A stretch of DNA of 64,000 bases from Stutzerimonas stutzeri (GCF_018138085.1 NZ_CP073105.1:2046001-2110000); one strand, 5' to 3'; numbered from the stretch's first letter, positions 40,750 to 50,401 are shown. Notes: generated from the sequence alone by a model not told the origin. Numbers and translations: made by a program.

Positions 40750-41901
40750 ATGACTGCTTCGCTTCCATACTGGCGCCTGTCCGGCTTCTATTTTTTCTAT
40801 TTCGCGCTGCTAGGCTCCGCTGCGCCCTTTCTTGGCCTGTACTTCGATCACCTCGGCTTCTCCGCGGCACGCATCGGTGAGCTGGTCGCCATTCCCATGC
40901 TGATGCGCTGTGTGGCGCCTAACCTCTGGGGCTGGCTTGGCGATGCCACCGGGCAGCGCCTGCTGATCGTGCGTCTCGGCGCGGTCTGTACCTTGCTTTC
41001 CTTCGGCTTGATCTTCTACGGCAAGAGCTATGCCTGGCTGGCGCTGGTGATGGCGTTACACGCCTTCTTCTGGCACGCGGTGCTGCCCCAGTTCGAAGTG
41101 ATCACCCTGGCGCACCTGCGCGAGCAGGCGTCACGCTACAGCCAGATCCGGCTGTGGGGCAGCATCGGTTTCATCGTGGCGGTGGTGGGGCTCGGTGCGC
41201 TGTTCGAACGTCTGGGGCTGAATGTCTATCCGGTGGCGGTGATGGCGGTCATGGTTGGAATCGTGATCAGCAGTATCTGGGTGCCTGACGCAGTGCCGGA
41301 GCAGCGGCCGGAGCTGGACGGGCAGGGCGGTTTTCTTCGCCAGCTGTGCCGTCCTGGCGTGCTGGCGTTCTTCGTCAGCGTCGGCCTGATGCAAGTCAGT
41401 CATGGTCCGTACTACACATTTTTCTCGATCCACCTCGAAGCGCTCGGCTATGGCCGCAGCACGATCGGAATGCTCTGGGCGCTGGGTGTGGTCGCCGAAA
41501 TCCTGCTGTTTCTGGTGATGGCTGCACTGTTGGCGCGTTTCTCCCTGCGCCAGGTATTGCTAGCGAGCTTCGCACTGGCGGCGATTCGCTGGCTGTTGCT
41601 GGGTACGTTGGCCGATCACCTGGGCGTGCTGCTCGTCGCGCAATTGATGCATGCAGCCACCTTCGGCAGTTTTCATGCGGCAGCCATTCATTTCGTCCAG
41701 CGCAGTTTCGGTCACCGACAGCAGGGCCAGGGGCAGGCGTTGTATGCGACCCTTGCCGGTATCGGCGGCGCCCTGGGGGCGCTTTATTCCGGTTACAGCT
41801 GGGCCAGCCTCGGGCCGTTGTGGACCTTCGCCATCGCCAGCCTGGCCGCGCTGGCCGCAGCCGTTATCATTGCCATCCCCCAGCAGGAGAACCGGGCATG
41901 A
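40750..41901 (+). CDS. MFS transporter (HcaT-like)
   Basis: A protein of 383 aa with about 12 membrane helices. The first loop carries the MFS-like WGWLGDATGQRLLIVRLGA, and the N-terminal FFYFALLGSAAPFLGLYFDHLGFSAA is typical of the phenylpropionate permease (HcaT) branch. The substrate is unknown. It overlaps mtnB by four bases (ATGA), a conserved coupling in Pseudomonas that hints at a link with methylthio sugars, but this is only inference. Confidence 0.88.
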   Translation: MTASLPYWRLSGFYFFYFALLGSAAPFLGLYFDHLGFSAARIGELVAIPMLMRCVAPNLWGWLGDATGQRLLIVRLGAVCTLLSFGLIFYGKSYAWLALVMALHAFFWHAVLPQFEVITLAHLREQASRYSQIRLWGSIGFIVAVVGLGALFERLGLNVYPVAVMAVMVGIVISSIWVPDAVPEQRPELDGQGGFLRQLCRPGVLAFFVSVGLMQVSHGPYYTFFSIHLEALGYGRSTIGMLWALGVVAEILLFLVMAALLARFSLRQVLLASFALAAIRWLLLGTLADHLGVLLVAQLMHAATFGSFHAAAIHFVQRSFGHRQQGQGQALYATLAGIGGALGALYSGYSWASLGPLWTFAIASLAALAAAVIIAIPQQENRA

Positions 41902-42518
41902 CAGCCACTCGTGAACACTTGTCGCAGGCCATCATCGATGCCGGGCGTTTTCTCTACGACCGCGGCTGGTCACCGGCCACCAGCAGCAATTACTCGGCCC
42001 GCCTGAGCAGTACCGAGGCGCTGCTGACGGTGTCGGGCAAGCATAAGGGGCAACTGACCCCGGATGATCTGCTGGCCGTCGACATGGACGGGCGCAGCCT
42101 GGAGGATGGCAAGAAGCCGTCGGCCGAAACACTGCTGCACACCCAGCTGTATCGCTGGCGGCCGGAGATCGGTGCGGTGTTGCACACCCATTCGGTCAAT
42201 GCCACCGTGCTTTCTCGCCTGTGTCTGAGCGACTCGCTGGAGTTCGCCGACTACGAGCTGCAGAAGGCCTTCAGCGGTGTCGCGACTCACGAATCGCAGG
42301 TCACCGTGCCGATCTTCGACAACGATCAGGACATTGAGCGACTGGCCTCACGTGTTCAGCCCTGGCTGGACCGGCATCCCGATTGCGTCGGCTATCTGAT
42401 CCGTGGGCACGGGCTCTACACCTGGGGTGCGCAGATGCGCGATGCGCTACGCCAGATCGAGGCGTTCGAATTTCTCTTCGAATGCGAGCTGAAGATGCGC
42501 ATGCTGCAGCGGTCATGA
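41898..42518 (+). CDS. mtnB: Methylthioribulose-1-phosphate dehydratase
   Basis: Second step of the MtnA-B-C-D methionine salvage route. A protein of 206 aa, class II aldolase fold. Zinc ligands are in VLHTHSVNATVLSR and IRGHGLYTWG; SSNYSARLS is the substrate-binding start of the fold. The ATG at 41898 overlaps the MFS stop. mtnD and mtnC follow on the same strand, and mtnA is about 22 kb upstream. Confidence 0.95.
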   Translation: MTATREHLSQAIIDAGRFLYDRGWSPATSSNYSARLSSTEALLTVSGKHKGQLTPDDLLAVDMDGRSLEDGKKPSAETLLHTQLYRWRPEIGAVLHTHSVNATVLSRLCLSDSLEFADYELQKAFSGVATHESQVTVPIFDNDQDIERLASRVQPWLDRHPDCVGYLIRGHGLYTWGAQMRDALRQIEAFEFLFECELKMRMLQRS

Positions 42519-42604
42519 CCGAGCATCGCTTCCAAAGCATGTCACGCATGTTGCCGAACCATTGACGAGAAGCCGGGCCGAGCGTCCCGGCTGGAGACCA
42601 CACT

Positions 42605-43150
42605 ATGAGCATCCTCAGCGTTTATCAGGACAGCGTCCCCGAGCAGCCACTCAAGGTGCTGACGCACATCGACGACATCGCTGCCACACTGGCCGAGGTC
42701 GGCGTGCATCTCGAGCGCTGGGAAGCCAGCGCGCCGATTGGCGCGGGTGCCAGTTCGGAGGAGGTGATTGCAGCCTATCGACCGCAGATCGATCGGCTGA
42801 TGAGCGAGCGCGGTTATGTCACCGTCGATGTGATCAGCCTGACCAGCGATCATCCGCAGAAGGCCGAATTGCGGGCCAAATTCCTCGAAGAGCATCGCCA
42901 TGCCGAGGACGAGGTTCGCTTCTTCGTCGCCGGCCGCGGCCTGTTCACGCTGCATATCGAGGACAAGGTGTATGCGGTGCTCTGCGAGAAGAATGACCTG
43001 ATTTCGGTGCCGGCAGGTACCAGGCACTGGTTCGACATGGGTGAGCATCCCCACTTCGTCGCCATTCGCCTGTTCAACAACCCGGAGGGCTGGGTTGCGC
43101 AGTTCACCGGCGAGGATATCGCCGGACGCTTTCCACGCCTGGAGGATTGA
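42605..43150 (+). CDS. mtnD: Acireductone dioxygenase
   Basis: Oxidises the acireductone intermediate to 4-methylthio-2-oxobutanoate (iron form) or off-pathway products (nickel form). A 181-aa cupin with the metal-binding H-x-H-x(4)-E site in [13 protein letters not shown] and the later histidine in [15 protein letters not shown]. The ribosome binding site region is GGAGACC. It precedes mtnC by two bases. Confidence 0.96.
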   Translation: MSILSVYQDSVPEQPLKVLTHIDDIAATLAEVGVHLERWEASAPIGAGASSEEVIAAYRPQIDRLMSERGYVTVDVISLTSDHPQKAELRAKFLEEHRHAEDEVRFFVAGRGLFTLHIEDKVYAVLCEKNDLISVPAGTRHWFDMGEHPHFVAIRLFNNPEGWVAQFTGEDIAGRFPRLED

Positions 43151-43152
43151 GG

Positions 43153-43836
43153 ATGCCGATCAAAGCCATTCTGACCGACATCGAAGGCACCACCAGCGCG
43201 GTGAGCTTCGTCTTCGACGTGCTGTTTCCATATGCCCGCGAGCACCTTCCTGCGTATGTGCGCAATCATGCGGAGCAGCCGTCGGTCGCGGCTCAGATCG
43301 AGGCGGTACGTCGGGAAAGCGGCGAGTTGGATGCCAGCACCGAGCGCGTCGCGGCGATCTTGTTGGAGTGGATCGCGGCCGATCGCAAAGCCACGCCGTT
43401 AAAAGCGCTGCAAGGCATGGTGTGGGCAGAAGGCTACCGCGCGGGTGAGCTCAAGGGGCATGTCTATCCCGATGCGGTTCGCGCGCTGCGCCGTTGGCAC
43501 GAGCAAGGCTACGCGTTGTATGTCTATTCATCGGGATCCGTGCAGGCCCAGAAACTGATCTTCGGCTGCGCCGAGGTGGGCGATCTGACGCCGCTGTTCT
43601 CCGGGTATTTCGATACCGGTAGCGGCCACAAACGCGAGGTGGATTCGTATGTGCGCATCGCCGCCGCGATCGGCTTGCCGCCCGATGCGATCCTGTTTCT
43701 CTCCGATGTGGTGGACGAGCTGGACGCCGCGCGCCTGGCCGGGATGCATACCTGCGGCCTGGCTCGCGAGGGCGGCACGCTGCCAGGTCACCAGGTGGTG
43801 GGCGGCTTCGATATGATCGATCCGGCCCGATTCTGA
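43153..43836 (+). CDS. mtnC: Enolase-phosphatase E1
   Basis: Bifunctional enolisation and dephosphorylation of the diketo intermediate in methionine salvage. A 227-aa HAD-superfamily protein; start ATG at 43153, eight bases after GGAGG. The nucleophile motif is [11 protein letters not shown], motif II is [11 protein letters not shown], and motifs III/IV are [10 protein letters not shown] and [13 protein letters not shown]. It is the third gene of mtnB-mtnD-mtnC. Confidence 0.96.
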   Translation: MPIKAILTDIEGTTSAVSFVFDVLFPYAREHLPAYVRNHAEQPSVAAQIEAVRRESGELDASTERVAAILLEWIAADRKATPLKALQGMVWAEGYRAGELKGHVYPDAVRALRRWHEQGYALYVYSSGSVQAQKLIFGCAEVGDLTPLFSGYFDTGSGHKREVDSYVRIAAAIGLPPDAILFLSDVVDELDAARLAGMHTCGLAREGGTLPGHQVVGGFDMIDPARF

Positions 43837-43883
43837 CGCCCCGGCCGGGCTGGCAGTGAACCCTCATACCGCCCAGGCATCCT

Positions 43884-43904
43884 AATTACGAACCCACCGT
43901 AATT
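43884..43904 (+). promoter_or_regulatory. Small inverted repeat before the PLDc_N pair
   Basis: AATTACG and CGTAATT around a seven-base spacer, ending just before the ribosome binding site TTGGAG. It could be an operator or a hairpin masking the ribosome binding site. Confidence 0.35.
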
Positions 43905-43916
43905 TGGAGTTTTGCC

Positions 43917-44126
43917 ATGACCGATGCCTTTGGCGGTATTTTCGGCCTGCTTATCCTGGCACTGGATATCTGGGCCATCGTCAGCGTGCTCCGTAGCGAC
44001 AGCACAACGGGCAAAAAAGCCCTCTGGGTGCTGCTGATCGTCATCCTGCCGGTTCTCGGACTGATCATCTGGGGGATCATGGGGCCGCGCGGTAACCGTC
44101 CTGACGACCGCAACCTGAGGCCTTGA
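43917..44126 (+). CDS. Small PLDc_N-domain membrane protein
   Basis: A protein of 69 aa with two membrane helices (FGGIFGLLILALDIWAIVSVL and ALWVLLIVILPVLGLIIWGI) joined by a short cytoplasmic loop SDSTTGKKA. This matches the phospholipase D-nuclease N-terminal (PLDc_N) family, found alone as small inner-membrane proteins of unknown function. The ribosome binding site TTGGAG precedes the ATG. A related gene follows after three bases, suggesting duplication and joint expression. Confidence 0.82.
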   Translation: MTDAFGGIFGLLILALDIWAIVSVLRSDSTTGKKALWVLLIVILPVLGLIIWGIMGPRGNRPDDRNLRP

Positions 44127-44129
44127 CGC

Positions 44130-44321
44130 GTGGCGACCTGGAGTACGCTGCTGGCCCTGATCGTGCTGGTGGTCGATGTGATTGCCATCGTTCAGGTCTG
44201 GCGCACGCGTATCGAGATCGGCCGCAAAATCATCTGGAGCCTCGTCATCGTGCTGTTGCCGGTGGTAGGTTTGATGATGTGGTTCATTGCGGCCGGGCAC
44301 CTCGGCAAGGTCCGTTTGTGA
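44130..44321 (+). CDS. Small PLDc_N-like membrane protein, second copy
   Basis: A protein of 63 aa starting with GTG at 44130, behind CTGAGG. It has the same layout as the preceding gene: helix, loop with TRIEIGRKI, helix (SLVIVLLPVVGLMMWFI). Both share the pattern I-V-x-L-P-V-x-G-L and a lysine-containing loop. The two are likely tandem duplicates that may assemble together. Function unknown. Confidence 0.75.
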   Translation: MATWSTLLALIVLVVDVIAIVQVWRTRIEIGRKIIWSLVIVLLPVVGLMMWFIAAGHLGKVRL

Positions 44322-44487
44322 ATCGCGCGCGGCACGCAAGGCGCTCAGGCTGTGCGCGGTCGCGCCTTGATTGAGAGGCGCATACCGCGATTTTTCAGAT
44401 CTGGTTAAGGGTTTTGCTTCGGTCCGTAGCTCCCGTCCTGTCTGGTTCGGACAGCCATTCAACAGTTCAGAAGAGCTCGACTTTGCG

Positions 44488-45456
44488 TCACTCCGCCGAA
44501 GGCTGCGTCCGGCTCGTCACGATGGGGCTGGCGCCCGTTCGCATCGTCTTGATTGCCTTCTGCTTCGTTAACGCCAATGCGTTTTCATAGTCCGCCCAAA
44601 TGTGCACGGCAGCATAAGCTCGCCGAGGTCGCCAGGCCTCTGCGCGCACCAGCAACTGTCTGGCAGTGATGCCCTGGCTTCCCCAGAGTGGTGCTTTCAG
44701 CAGGCCAAGATCGGCGGCGGGAAACGCATCTGCATCGCCGAACCCACGCAGGACGATGTACTCGGCGGTCCAGGGACCGATTCCGGGCAGTTCGCAGAGC
44801 CGACCAATGAGCGCGTCGACGCCATCGTCGATCTGCAAGGTCAGGGTGCCATCCGCCACCGCAGCCGCGAGGCGTTGCAGCGTCGCGACGCGCTTGCCCG
44901 GCATGCCGATGCTGTCCAGCCGGGCTTCGGCAATGGCCTGCGGGCTGGGAAACAGTTTGAGCAGGCCGCTCGCGCGGTCGGACAAATCCTGTGGTAGTTC
45001 CGTGCCAAGGCGTTCCACCAGCCGCCGGGTTATGGTGACCGCAGCCTTGACCGTAACCTGCTGACCGACGATTGCCCGCACGGCTTGCTCGAACGGGTCG
45101 AAGGCGCTGGGCAAGCGTAAGCCGGGGTTCGCGCGGACTAACGGGCCGAGCAGTAGGTCGTCGGCGAAATGCCGTGTCGTGGCGGCGGGATCCGCATCCA
45201 GATCGAACATCCTGCGAACCCGCGCGGCCAATGCAGCAGCGTGACTCTGTAGCGAATCGCTGAGGGTCAGCGTGAGAGCCGTCTGGTCCGCTAGCGGCTG
45301 GGCACTGAACCAGCCGACATCGGCGCCCATCCGTACCGTGCGGCTATAGCGCATGGGCTCGAGCGCCTCGATGCCAGGAAGCAGGCGCAGTGCAAAATGC
45401 TCGTGAAACTGCGACCAGTTCCACGGTGCCAGGTAGGGGAGATGAATGGGCGTCAT
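44488..45456 (-). CDS. alkA: DNA-3-methyladenine glycosylase II (AlkA family)
   Basis: Base-excision repair of alkylated purines. A protein of 322 aa: an N-terminal AlkA_N-like domain (~1-110), then the HhH-GPD domain with FDPFEQAVRAIVGQQVTVKAA, the helix-hairpin-helix LCELPGIGPWTAEYIVLRG and the catalytic aspartate in FPAADLGLLKA. It lacks an Ada domain, so it is AlkA alone and not an Ada-AlkA fusion. The length beyond ~300 is a poorly ordered tail. Divergent from speE. Confidence 0.9.
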   Translation of the reverse strand: MTPIHLPYLAPWNWSQFHEHFALRLLPGIEALEPMRYSRTVRMGADVGWFSAQPLADQTALTLTLSDSLQSHAAALAARVRRMFDLDADPAATTRHFADDLLLGPLVRANPGLRLPSAFDPFEQAVRAIVGQQVTVKAAVTITRRLVERLGTELPQDLSDRASGLLKLFPSPQAIAEARLDSIGMPGKRVATLQRLAAAVADGTLTLQIDDGVDALIGRLCELPGIGPWTAEYIVLRGFGDADAFPAADLGLLKAPLWGSQGITARQLLVRAEAWRPRRAYAAVHIWADYENALALTKQKAIKTMRTGASPIVTSRTQPSAE

Positions 45457-45623
45457 GACGTGACGATAGCTGCCATTGATAGGCGCGTCTTCACCGGATG
45501 CGCTTTCAAAGCAGATGGTTCCAACCTGTCATGGGACCAAAGTAGAATGCGACTCTTTGCCAAACGGGCGTGCACTGACCGTGCGCCGCGTGTCTGTTAC
45601 GCCATCCATCAGGGAGACACCCC

Positions 45624-46484
45624 ATGAGCGATTATCAGGAAACTCTCTACGAGGGATACGGCCAGCGCTTCAGTATCGACAAAATGCTGCATGAGGTGCG
45701 CACCGAGCATCAGCATCTGGTCATCTTCGAAAATGCCCGCATGGGCCGCGTTATGGCACTCGACGGGGTGATTCAAACCACCGAGGCGGACGAATTCATC
45801 TATCACGAAATGCTTACCCACGTTCCGATCCTCGCCCACGGCCTGGCGCGGCGCGTGCTGATCATCGGTGGCGGCGACGGTGGCATGTTGCGCGAGGTCG
45901 CCAAACATCGTGACGTCGAAAGCATCACCATGGTCGAGATCGACGGCACCGTGGTGGAGATGTGCAAAGAGTTCCTGCCCGAGCATTCGAAGGGCGCCTT
46001 CGATGACCCGCGACTGAATCTGGTGATCGACGATGGCATGCGCTTCGTGGCGACCACCGAAGAAAAATTCGACGTGATCATTTCCGACTCGACCGATCCC
46101 ATCGGGCCGGGCGAAGTGCTTTTCTCCGAGAATTTCTATCAGGCGTGCCGCCGTTGCCTCAACGATGGCGGGATTCTGGTCACCCAGAACGGCACCCCGT
46201 TCATGCAGTTGAGCGAAGTGCAGACCACGGCCAAGCGCATGGCCGGCCTGTTTCCTGACTGGCATTTCTACCAGGCGGCGGTGCCTACCTATATCGGCGG
46301 CGCCATGACGTTCGCCTGGGGCGCATGTGATTCCGACAGCCGCAAGCTGTCCCTCGAAACCCTGCACCAGCGGTTCATCGGAAGTGGCATCGTCACCCGC
46401 TACTACAATCCGCACATCCATCTCGGCGCATTTGCGCTGCCGCAGTACGTTTTGCAGGCCATCAACAAGCCCAGCAACGGCTAA
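45624..46484 (+). CDS. speE: Spermidine synthase
   Basis: Transfers aminopropyl from decarboxylated SAM to putrescine, releasing methylthioadenosine, the starting material of the methionine salvage pathway whose genes lie at 19.2 and 41.9-43.8 kb. A protein of 286 aa with motifs [17 protein letters not shown] (SAM/MTA binding), [20 protein letters not shown] and [16 protein letters not shown]. The start follows GGGAG. Confidence 0.95.
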   Translation: MSDYQETLYEGYGQRFSIDKMLHEVRTEHQHLVIFENARMGRVMALDGVIQTTEADEFIYHEMLTHVPILAHGLARRVLIIGGGDGGMLREVAKHRDVESITMVEIDGTVVEMCKEFLPEHSKGAFDDPRLNLVIDDGMRFVATTEEKFDVIISDSTDPIGPGEVLFSENFYQACRRCLNDGGILVTQNGTPFMQLSEVQTTAKRMAGLFPDWHFYQAAVPTYIGGAMTFAWGACDSDSRKLSLETLHQRFIGSGIVTRYYNPHIHLGAFALPQYVLQAINKPSNG

Positions 46485-46619
46485 GCTGGTTGGTGCGCGG
46501 CCATGGATTGGCTGCGCCCGAGTCCGGCGGCCAGTGCAGCTCGATGCGCCATTGCAGTGGCGACTCATACGCCGTATGTTCGGAACGTGACTGTGCCGTC
46601 CGAGGCGAAGGAGGCAACC

Positions 46620-46679
46620 ATGGCGATGGACTTCAATCCAGGATTCATCGAACTCCGTGGTCGAGCAGTGGCCTATTAA
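46620..46679 (+). CDS. Possible 19-residue peptide gene
   Basis: ATG at 46620 sits seven bases after a near-perfect ribosome binding site (AAGGAGG) and reads MAMDFNPGFIELRGRAVAY before TAA. It lies in the 336-base speE-rraB gap, which otherwise shows no gene. The peptide is not hydrophobic and I recognise no family. It may be real, a leader peptide for rraB, or a chance pairing of ribosome binding site and ATG. Confidence 0.3.
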   Translation: MAMDFNPGFIELRGRAVAY

Positions 46680-46820
46680 GAGACCGTAAGGTTTTTCCGC
46701 TTCGTAATTCCGGTTAATGGCAAACCAAGGTTGGCGCTGTCCAATCAACCCCCGCAACGAGGTAGAACAAGGCTTTCCATTCCTGAAAATCGTCATCCAT
46801 GGGTGAGAGGAGGTTGTTTT

Positions 46821-47162
46821 ATGAGTACCACCTTCCATGAGGATGTAAGCAGCAATGTGCTTCTAAGGATGAAAGAGGGCGGTTTCGATTTCGCCCGGGT
46901 GCACCCGATCGAGTTCTACGCAGTATTTCCAGACCGTGAGCGCGCCTGCGCTGCTGCCAGCAATTTTCGTGGCGAGTCGGTCAACACCCAGATAGCGCCG
47001 CGCGACGACGGCGCCTGGGATCTGCAGGTCAGCAAGGTGATGTATGCCACGTTCGATGGCATAGGCGATTTCGAGCAGGACCTGGAGAACCTGGTCGAGC
47101 CGTTGGGTGGTGTAGTGGATGGCTGGGGCGTGACGCAGGAGCTGTCGGGCTGCGCCGTCTGA
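46821..47162 (+). CDS. rraB: RraB-family protein (regulator of RNase E)
   Basis: A protein of 113 aa; start ATG at 46821 behind GAGAGGAGG. FARVHPIEFYAVFPDRERA and the acidic C-terminal segment (FDGIGDFEQDLENLVEPLGGVVDGWG) match the RraB family, whose E. coli member binds the C-terminal region of RNase E and slows mRNA decay. That the same holds here is inferred from the family. The stop codon abuts the end of the converging LysR gene. Confidence 0.8.
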   Translation: MSTTFHEDVSSNVLLRMKEGGFDFARVHPIEFYAVFPDRERACAAASNFRGESVNTQIAPRDDGAWDLQVSKVMYATFDGIGDFEQDLENLVEPLGGVVDGWGVTQELSGCAV

Positions 47163-48131
47163 TCACTGTTCCATTGAGTTGAAACGAAGTCCGCTTTGCA
47201 GTGCCTGGTCCCATGGCGGGACCGGGCCGAAGCGGCGTTTCAAAAATTCCAGCAACAGCCGGCTCCTGGAGTCGGCTTCACGCGTCAGGCGCAAGGCGTA
47301 GATGCCGCTTGGTTCTGGTGCGGGCAAACCCTGTTCGCAGAATAGCGGCAACAGCTCCCCACGTAGCAGATGCTCGCTGACCAACCAGGTCGGCAGATGC
47401 GCTATGCCCAGGCCAGCTAGCGCACCGCACAACAGCGCCTCGGCATTGTTCGCCACCATGCGCAAGCGCTTGGGTCGCAGCACCTGTCGTTTGCCGCCAT
47501 GCTCGAAACGCCAGGCATGTTGCGGTGCCAGCGCGTCCCAATCCAGCCCGTCGTGAGCGGGCAGATCCGCTACCGTCCGGGGCATGCCTCGTTGCTGCAG
47601 GTATCCCGGGCTGGCGCAGACAATACGCGTCATCGGCGCCAATGGCGTGGCGACCAGGCGTGTGTCGGCCAGCGGACCGATACGTAGAACCAGATCGACC
47701 TCGCCCAGATGTTCACCTTCCAGATCGACGAAGCTATCGATCAGCCGTAGCTGAATGTCCACTCCCGGATAGGCCTGCAGGAATTCGGACAGCGCGGGCG
47801 CCAGGTGCCTGCGCCCGAACGGCGCCGGCGCATCGATGCGGATGCGACCTTCCGGTGCGCTTTGCAAAGAGGTGATCTCCACCCGCGCCAGCTGCAGCTC
47901 CTGAACGATGCGCCTGGCGCGCTCGGCGAATACCTGGCCGGCGGTGGTCGGTTTGACCGAATGAGTGTTGCGGCTGACCAGCTGGCAACCGAGCGAACGT
48001 TCCAGTGAATCGATACGCCGCGCGACGGCGGAGGGGGTCAGGGCGTGCAGGCGAGCCGCCCCGGAAAAGCTTCCGCTATCGAGCACGTCGAGAAACAGCC
48101 TGAACTGACTGGTCAGGGCGTTGGCGTCCAT
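47163..48131 (-). CDS. LysR-family transcriptional regulator
   Basis: A protein of 322 aa. N-terminal helix-turn-helix ~1-65 (FLDVLDSGSFSGAARLHALTPSAVARRIDSLERSLG), then the effector-binding domain (RIRIDAPAPFGRRHLAPALSEFL; LVLRIGPLADTRLVATPL). It is divergent from the TauE/SafE exporter gene and probably controls it. The effector is unknown; a sulfur compound or organic acid would fit the neighbour. Confidence 0.93.
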   Translation of the reverse strand: MDANALTSQFRLFLDVLDSGSFSGAARLHALTPSAVARRIDSLERSLGCQLVSRNTHSVKPTTAGQVFAERARRIVQELQLARVEITSLQSAPEGRIRIDAPAPFGRRHLAPALSEFLQAYPGVDIQLRLIDSFVDLEGEHLGEVDLVLRIGPLADTRLVATPLAPMTRIVCASPGYLQQRGMPRTVADLPAHDGLDWDALAPQHAWRFEHGGKRQVLRPKRLRMVANNAEALLCGALAGLGIAHLPTWLVSEHLLRGELLPLFCEQGLPAPEPSGIYALRLTREADSRSRLLLEFLKRRFGPVPPWDQALQSGLRFNSMEQ

Positions 48132-48143
48132 GGTTGTCTTCTG

Positions 48144-48162
48144 CTTTGCTAAAAAGGCAAAG
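48144..48162. promoter_or_regulatory. Probable LysR-type operator
   Basis: CTTTGC-TAAAAAG-GCAAAG is a perfect six-base inverted repeat in the short divergent region between the LysR and TauE genes, 12 bases upstream of the LysR start. It fits the T-N11-A symmetry of LysR-type recognition sites. Confidence 0.55.
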
Positions 48163-48235
48163 CCATTGTGCGCGCTTGTGCATATGCCTGCTAGAAGGCG
48201 CTGAGTAGCATGGCGTTTTTTCTTGGAACACGATC

Positions 48236-48991
48236 ATGGGACTCGTCGAATTCGGGCTGAACGTCGTATTGGGCTTGGCGCTGGGAACCCTTGGCGGGCT
48301 GTTCGGAATCGGCGGTGGGCTGATCGCGATTCCGGTCCTGGGCGTACTGTTCGATCTGGATCAACAAGTGGCGCAAGGCACGGCGTTGGTCATGGTGGTG
48401 CCCAATGTCATGCTGGCCATCTGGCGTTATCACCAGCGTAACCGGATCGATCCACGCCACGCCGCAGCCTTGGGTGTCGCCAGTTTCTGCTTCGCCATCG
48501 CCGGTGCTGCTGTGGCGGTCTCTCTGGATGCCGGACGCATGCGTGTCGGTTTCATCGGTTTTCTGGTCGCCCTGGCCATCTACACGCTGTCACGCGTGTT
48601 CATACGGCCACAGCCCGGCGGGACCGAGCTGCGCCACCCTTGGCCGTGGCTGGGCGTGCTGGGTGCCGGGGCGGGTGCATTGGGAGGCTTGTTCGGTGTC
48701 GGCGGCGCGGTGCTGGCCACGCCGGTGCTGACCGCTGTGTTCGGCACGTCCCAGGTTGTGGCGCAGGGATTGTCCCTGTCTCTGGCTGCACCCAGCACGG
48801 CTGTCACGCTGGTCACCTATGCGACCCACGGGCAGGTCGATTGGGCGTTGGGGGTACCGCTGGCCATCGGCGGGCTGCTGAGCATCAGTCTTGGGGTGAA
48901 GCTTGCGCACGCGCTACCGGAGCGTCTGCTGCGTCTTTTATTCAGCGGCTTCCTGCTGCTGAGTGCGGCCATGCTGGCGCTCGAGATCTGA
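48236..48991 (+). CDS. TauE/SafE-family membrane exporter
   Basis: A protein of 251 aa with about eight membrane helices and the internal two-fold repeat of the family: LGTLGGLFGIGGGLIAIPVL near the N-terminus and AGALGGLFGVGGAVLATPVL in the second half. The family moves anions such as sulfite, sulfonates or organosulfur compounds across the inner membrane. The actual substrate is unknown. Divergent from a LysR regulator. Confidence 0.9.
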   Translation: MGLVEFGLNVVLGLALGTLGGLFGIGGGLIAIPVLGVLFDLDQQVAQGTALVMVVPNVMLAIWRYHQRNRIDPRHAAALGVASFCFAIAGAAVAVSLDAGRMRVGFIGFLVALAIYTLSRVFIRPQPGGTELRHPWPWLGVLGAGAGALGGLFGVGGAVLATPVLTAVFGTSQVVAQGLSLSLAAPSTAVTLVTYATHGQVDWALGVPLAIGGLLSISLGVKLAHALPERLLRLLFSGFLLLSAAMLALEI

Positions 48992-49003
48992 GCGCCAGCT
49001 CCA

Positions 49004-50401
49004 TCATGGCTGGCTCATGGGGGCCTGACCCGGCTGCCGGCGAATTTCACGGCGGGCGCTACGTGCCAGGCGGATGGTCAACAGGACAGCGGCGCAACTC
49101 AGGCCGGCGATCAGGCCCTGCCAGAGCCCGGCCGGGCCGCTCGGTTCGCCAAACATATCGGTGAGGCCCAAGGCATAGCCGACCGGCAGGCCGATCCCCC
49201 AATAGGCGAAGAGGGTGAAAATCATCGTCATGCGGGTGTCCTGGTAGCCACGCAGAGCACCTGCCGCGGTCACCTGGACCACGTCGGAGAACTGGAACAG
49301 CGCGGCGTAGAAGAAGAGGCTGGCAGCGACGGCGATCACCGCCGGGTCGGGGGTGTAGATGCGGGCGATCTGCTCGCTGAACAGCAGCATCGAGCCTGCC
49401 GAGAAGCAGGCGTAGACCAGGCTGGACACGATTCCGACCCCGGCGGCGAAGCGCGCATCGCGAGGCGCGCCACGTCCTAGCGCCTGGCCGATCCGGATGG
49501 TGATTGCCATGCCCAGCGACAGGGGAATCATGAAAATCAGCGAAGTGAAATTGAGCGCGATCTGGTGGCCGGCCACCACCGTGGCCCCCAGCGCGCCGAT
49601 CAACAGTGCGATGACGGAGAAAATGCTGGCCTCGGCAAACACGGCGATACCGATCGGCACGCCAACCGAGAGCAGGTGACTCAGGACCGACCATTGCGGC
49701 CAGTCGAAGCGAGCAAAGAGCTGGCTGGGTTGGTAATACTCGGCTCGCCGTACCCAGAACAGCATCGCCAGCAGCATGAATCCCATGACCAGCGCGGTAG
49801 ACCAGCCGCAGCCGACACCGCCCATCGCAGGCAGGCCCAGCTTGCCGTAGATGAAGATGTAGTTCAGCGGAATGTTCAATGTCAGCGCGAGAATGCCCAC
49901 CACCATGCTCGGTCGGGTATGGCCGAGCCCGTCGCTGAAACAGCGCAACACTTGATATAGGGCCACGGCGGGGAACCCGCAGGCGACCGCCCTCAGATAG
50001 GCCATGGTGGGGTCGATCAGAACCGGCTCGACCTGCAACAGGTGCAGCACCGGCTCGGCATTCCACATCAGGACGGCGAACAGCAAGCCAACGCCGAACC
50101 CCATCCATAGCGCCTGGCGCACCAGCGGACCGATCTGTTCGTATTCTGCGCGGCCAAAGCGCTGCGCCACGTTCGGGGTGGTCGCCAGGATGATCCCGGT
50201 CACCAGCAGGAACACCGGTACCCAGACCGAATTGCCGAGGGCGACCGCGGCGAGATCGTACGGGCCGACGCGTCCAGCCATCAGCGTATCGACGAAGCCC
50301 ATAGCGGTGTTGGCCAGCTGGGCGACCATCATCGGCAGGGCAAGGGCGAAGAGGGTGCGCAGTTCAACGCGAACCCGTCTGAGTTTCGACTCAGTGGGCA
50401 T
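49004..50401 (-). CDS. norM: MATE-family multidrug efflux pump
   Basis: A protein of 465 aa with about 12 membrane helices in two related halves (ALALPMMVAQLANTAMGFVDT; GVPIGIAVFAEASIFSVIAL). It belongs to the NorM branch of cation-coupled drug exporters; the P. aeruginosa member is PmpM. The symbol rests on family resemblance. The substrates are not predictable from sequence. Divergent from pdxB. Confidence 0.88.
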   Translation of the reverse strand: MPTESKLRRVRVELRTLFALALPMMVAQLANTAMGFVDTLMAGRVGPYDLAAVALGNSVWVPVFLLVTGIILATTPNVAQRFGRAEYEQIGPLVRQALWMGFGVGLLFAVLMWNAEPVLHLLQVEPVLIDPTMAYLRAVACGFPAVALYQVLRCFSDGLGHTRPSMVVGILALTLNIPLNYIFIYGKLGLPAMGGVGCGWSTALVMGFMLLAMLFWVRRAEYYQPSQLFARFDWPQWSVLSHLLSVGVPIGIAVFAEASIFSVIALLIGALGATVVAGHQIALNFTSLIFMIPLSLGMAITIRIGQALGRGAPRDARFAAGVGIVSSLVYACFSAGSMLLFSEQIARIYTPDPAVIAVAASLFFYAALFQFSDVVQVTAAGALRGYQDTRMTMIFTLFAYWGIGLPVGYALGLTDMFGEPSGPAGLWQGLIAGLSCAAVLLTIRLARSARREIRRQPGQAPMSQP

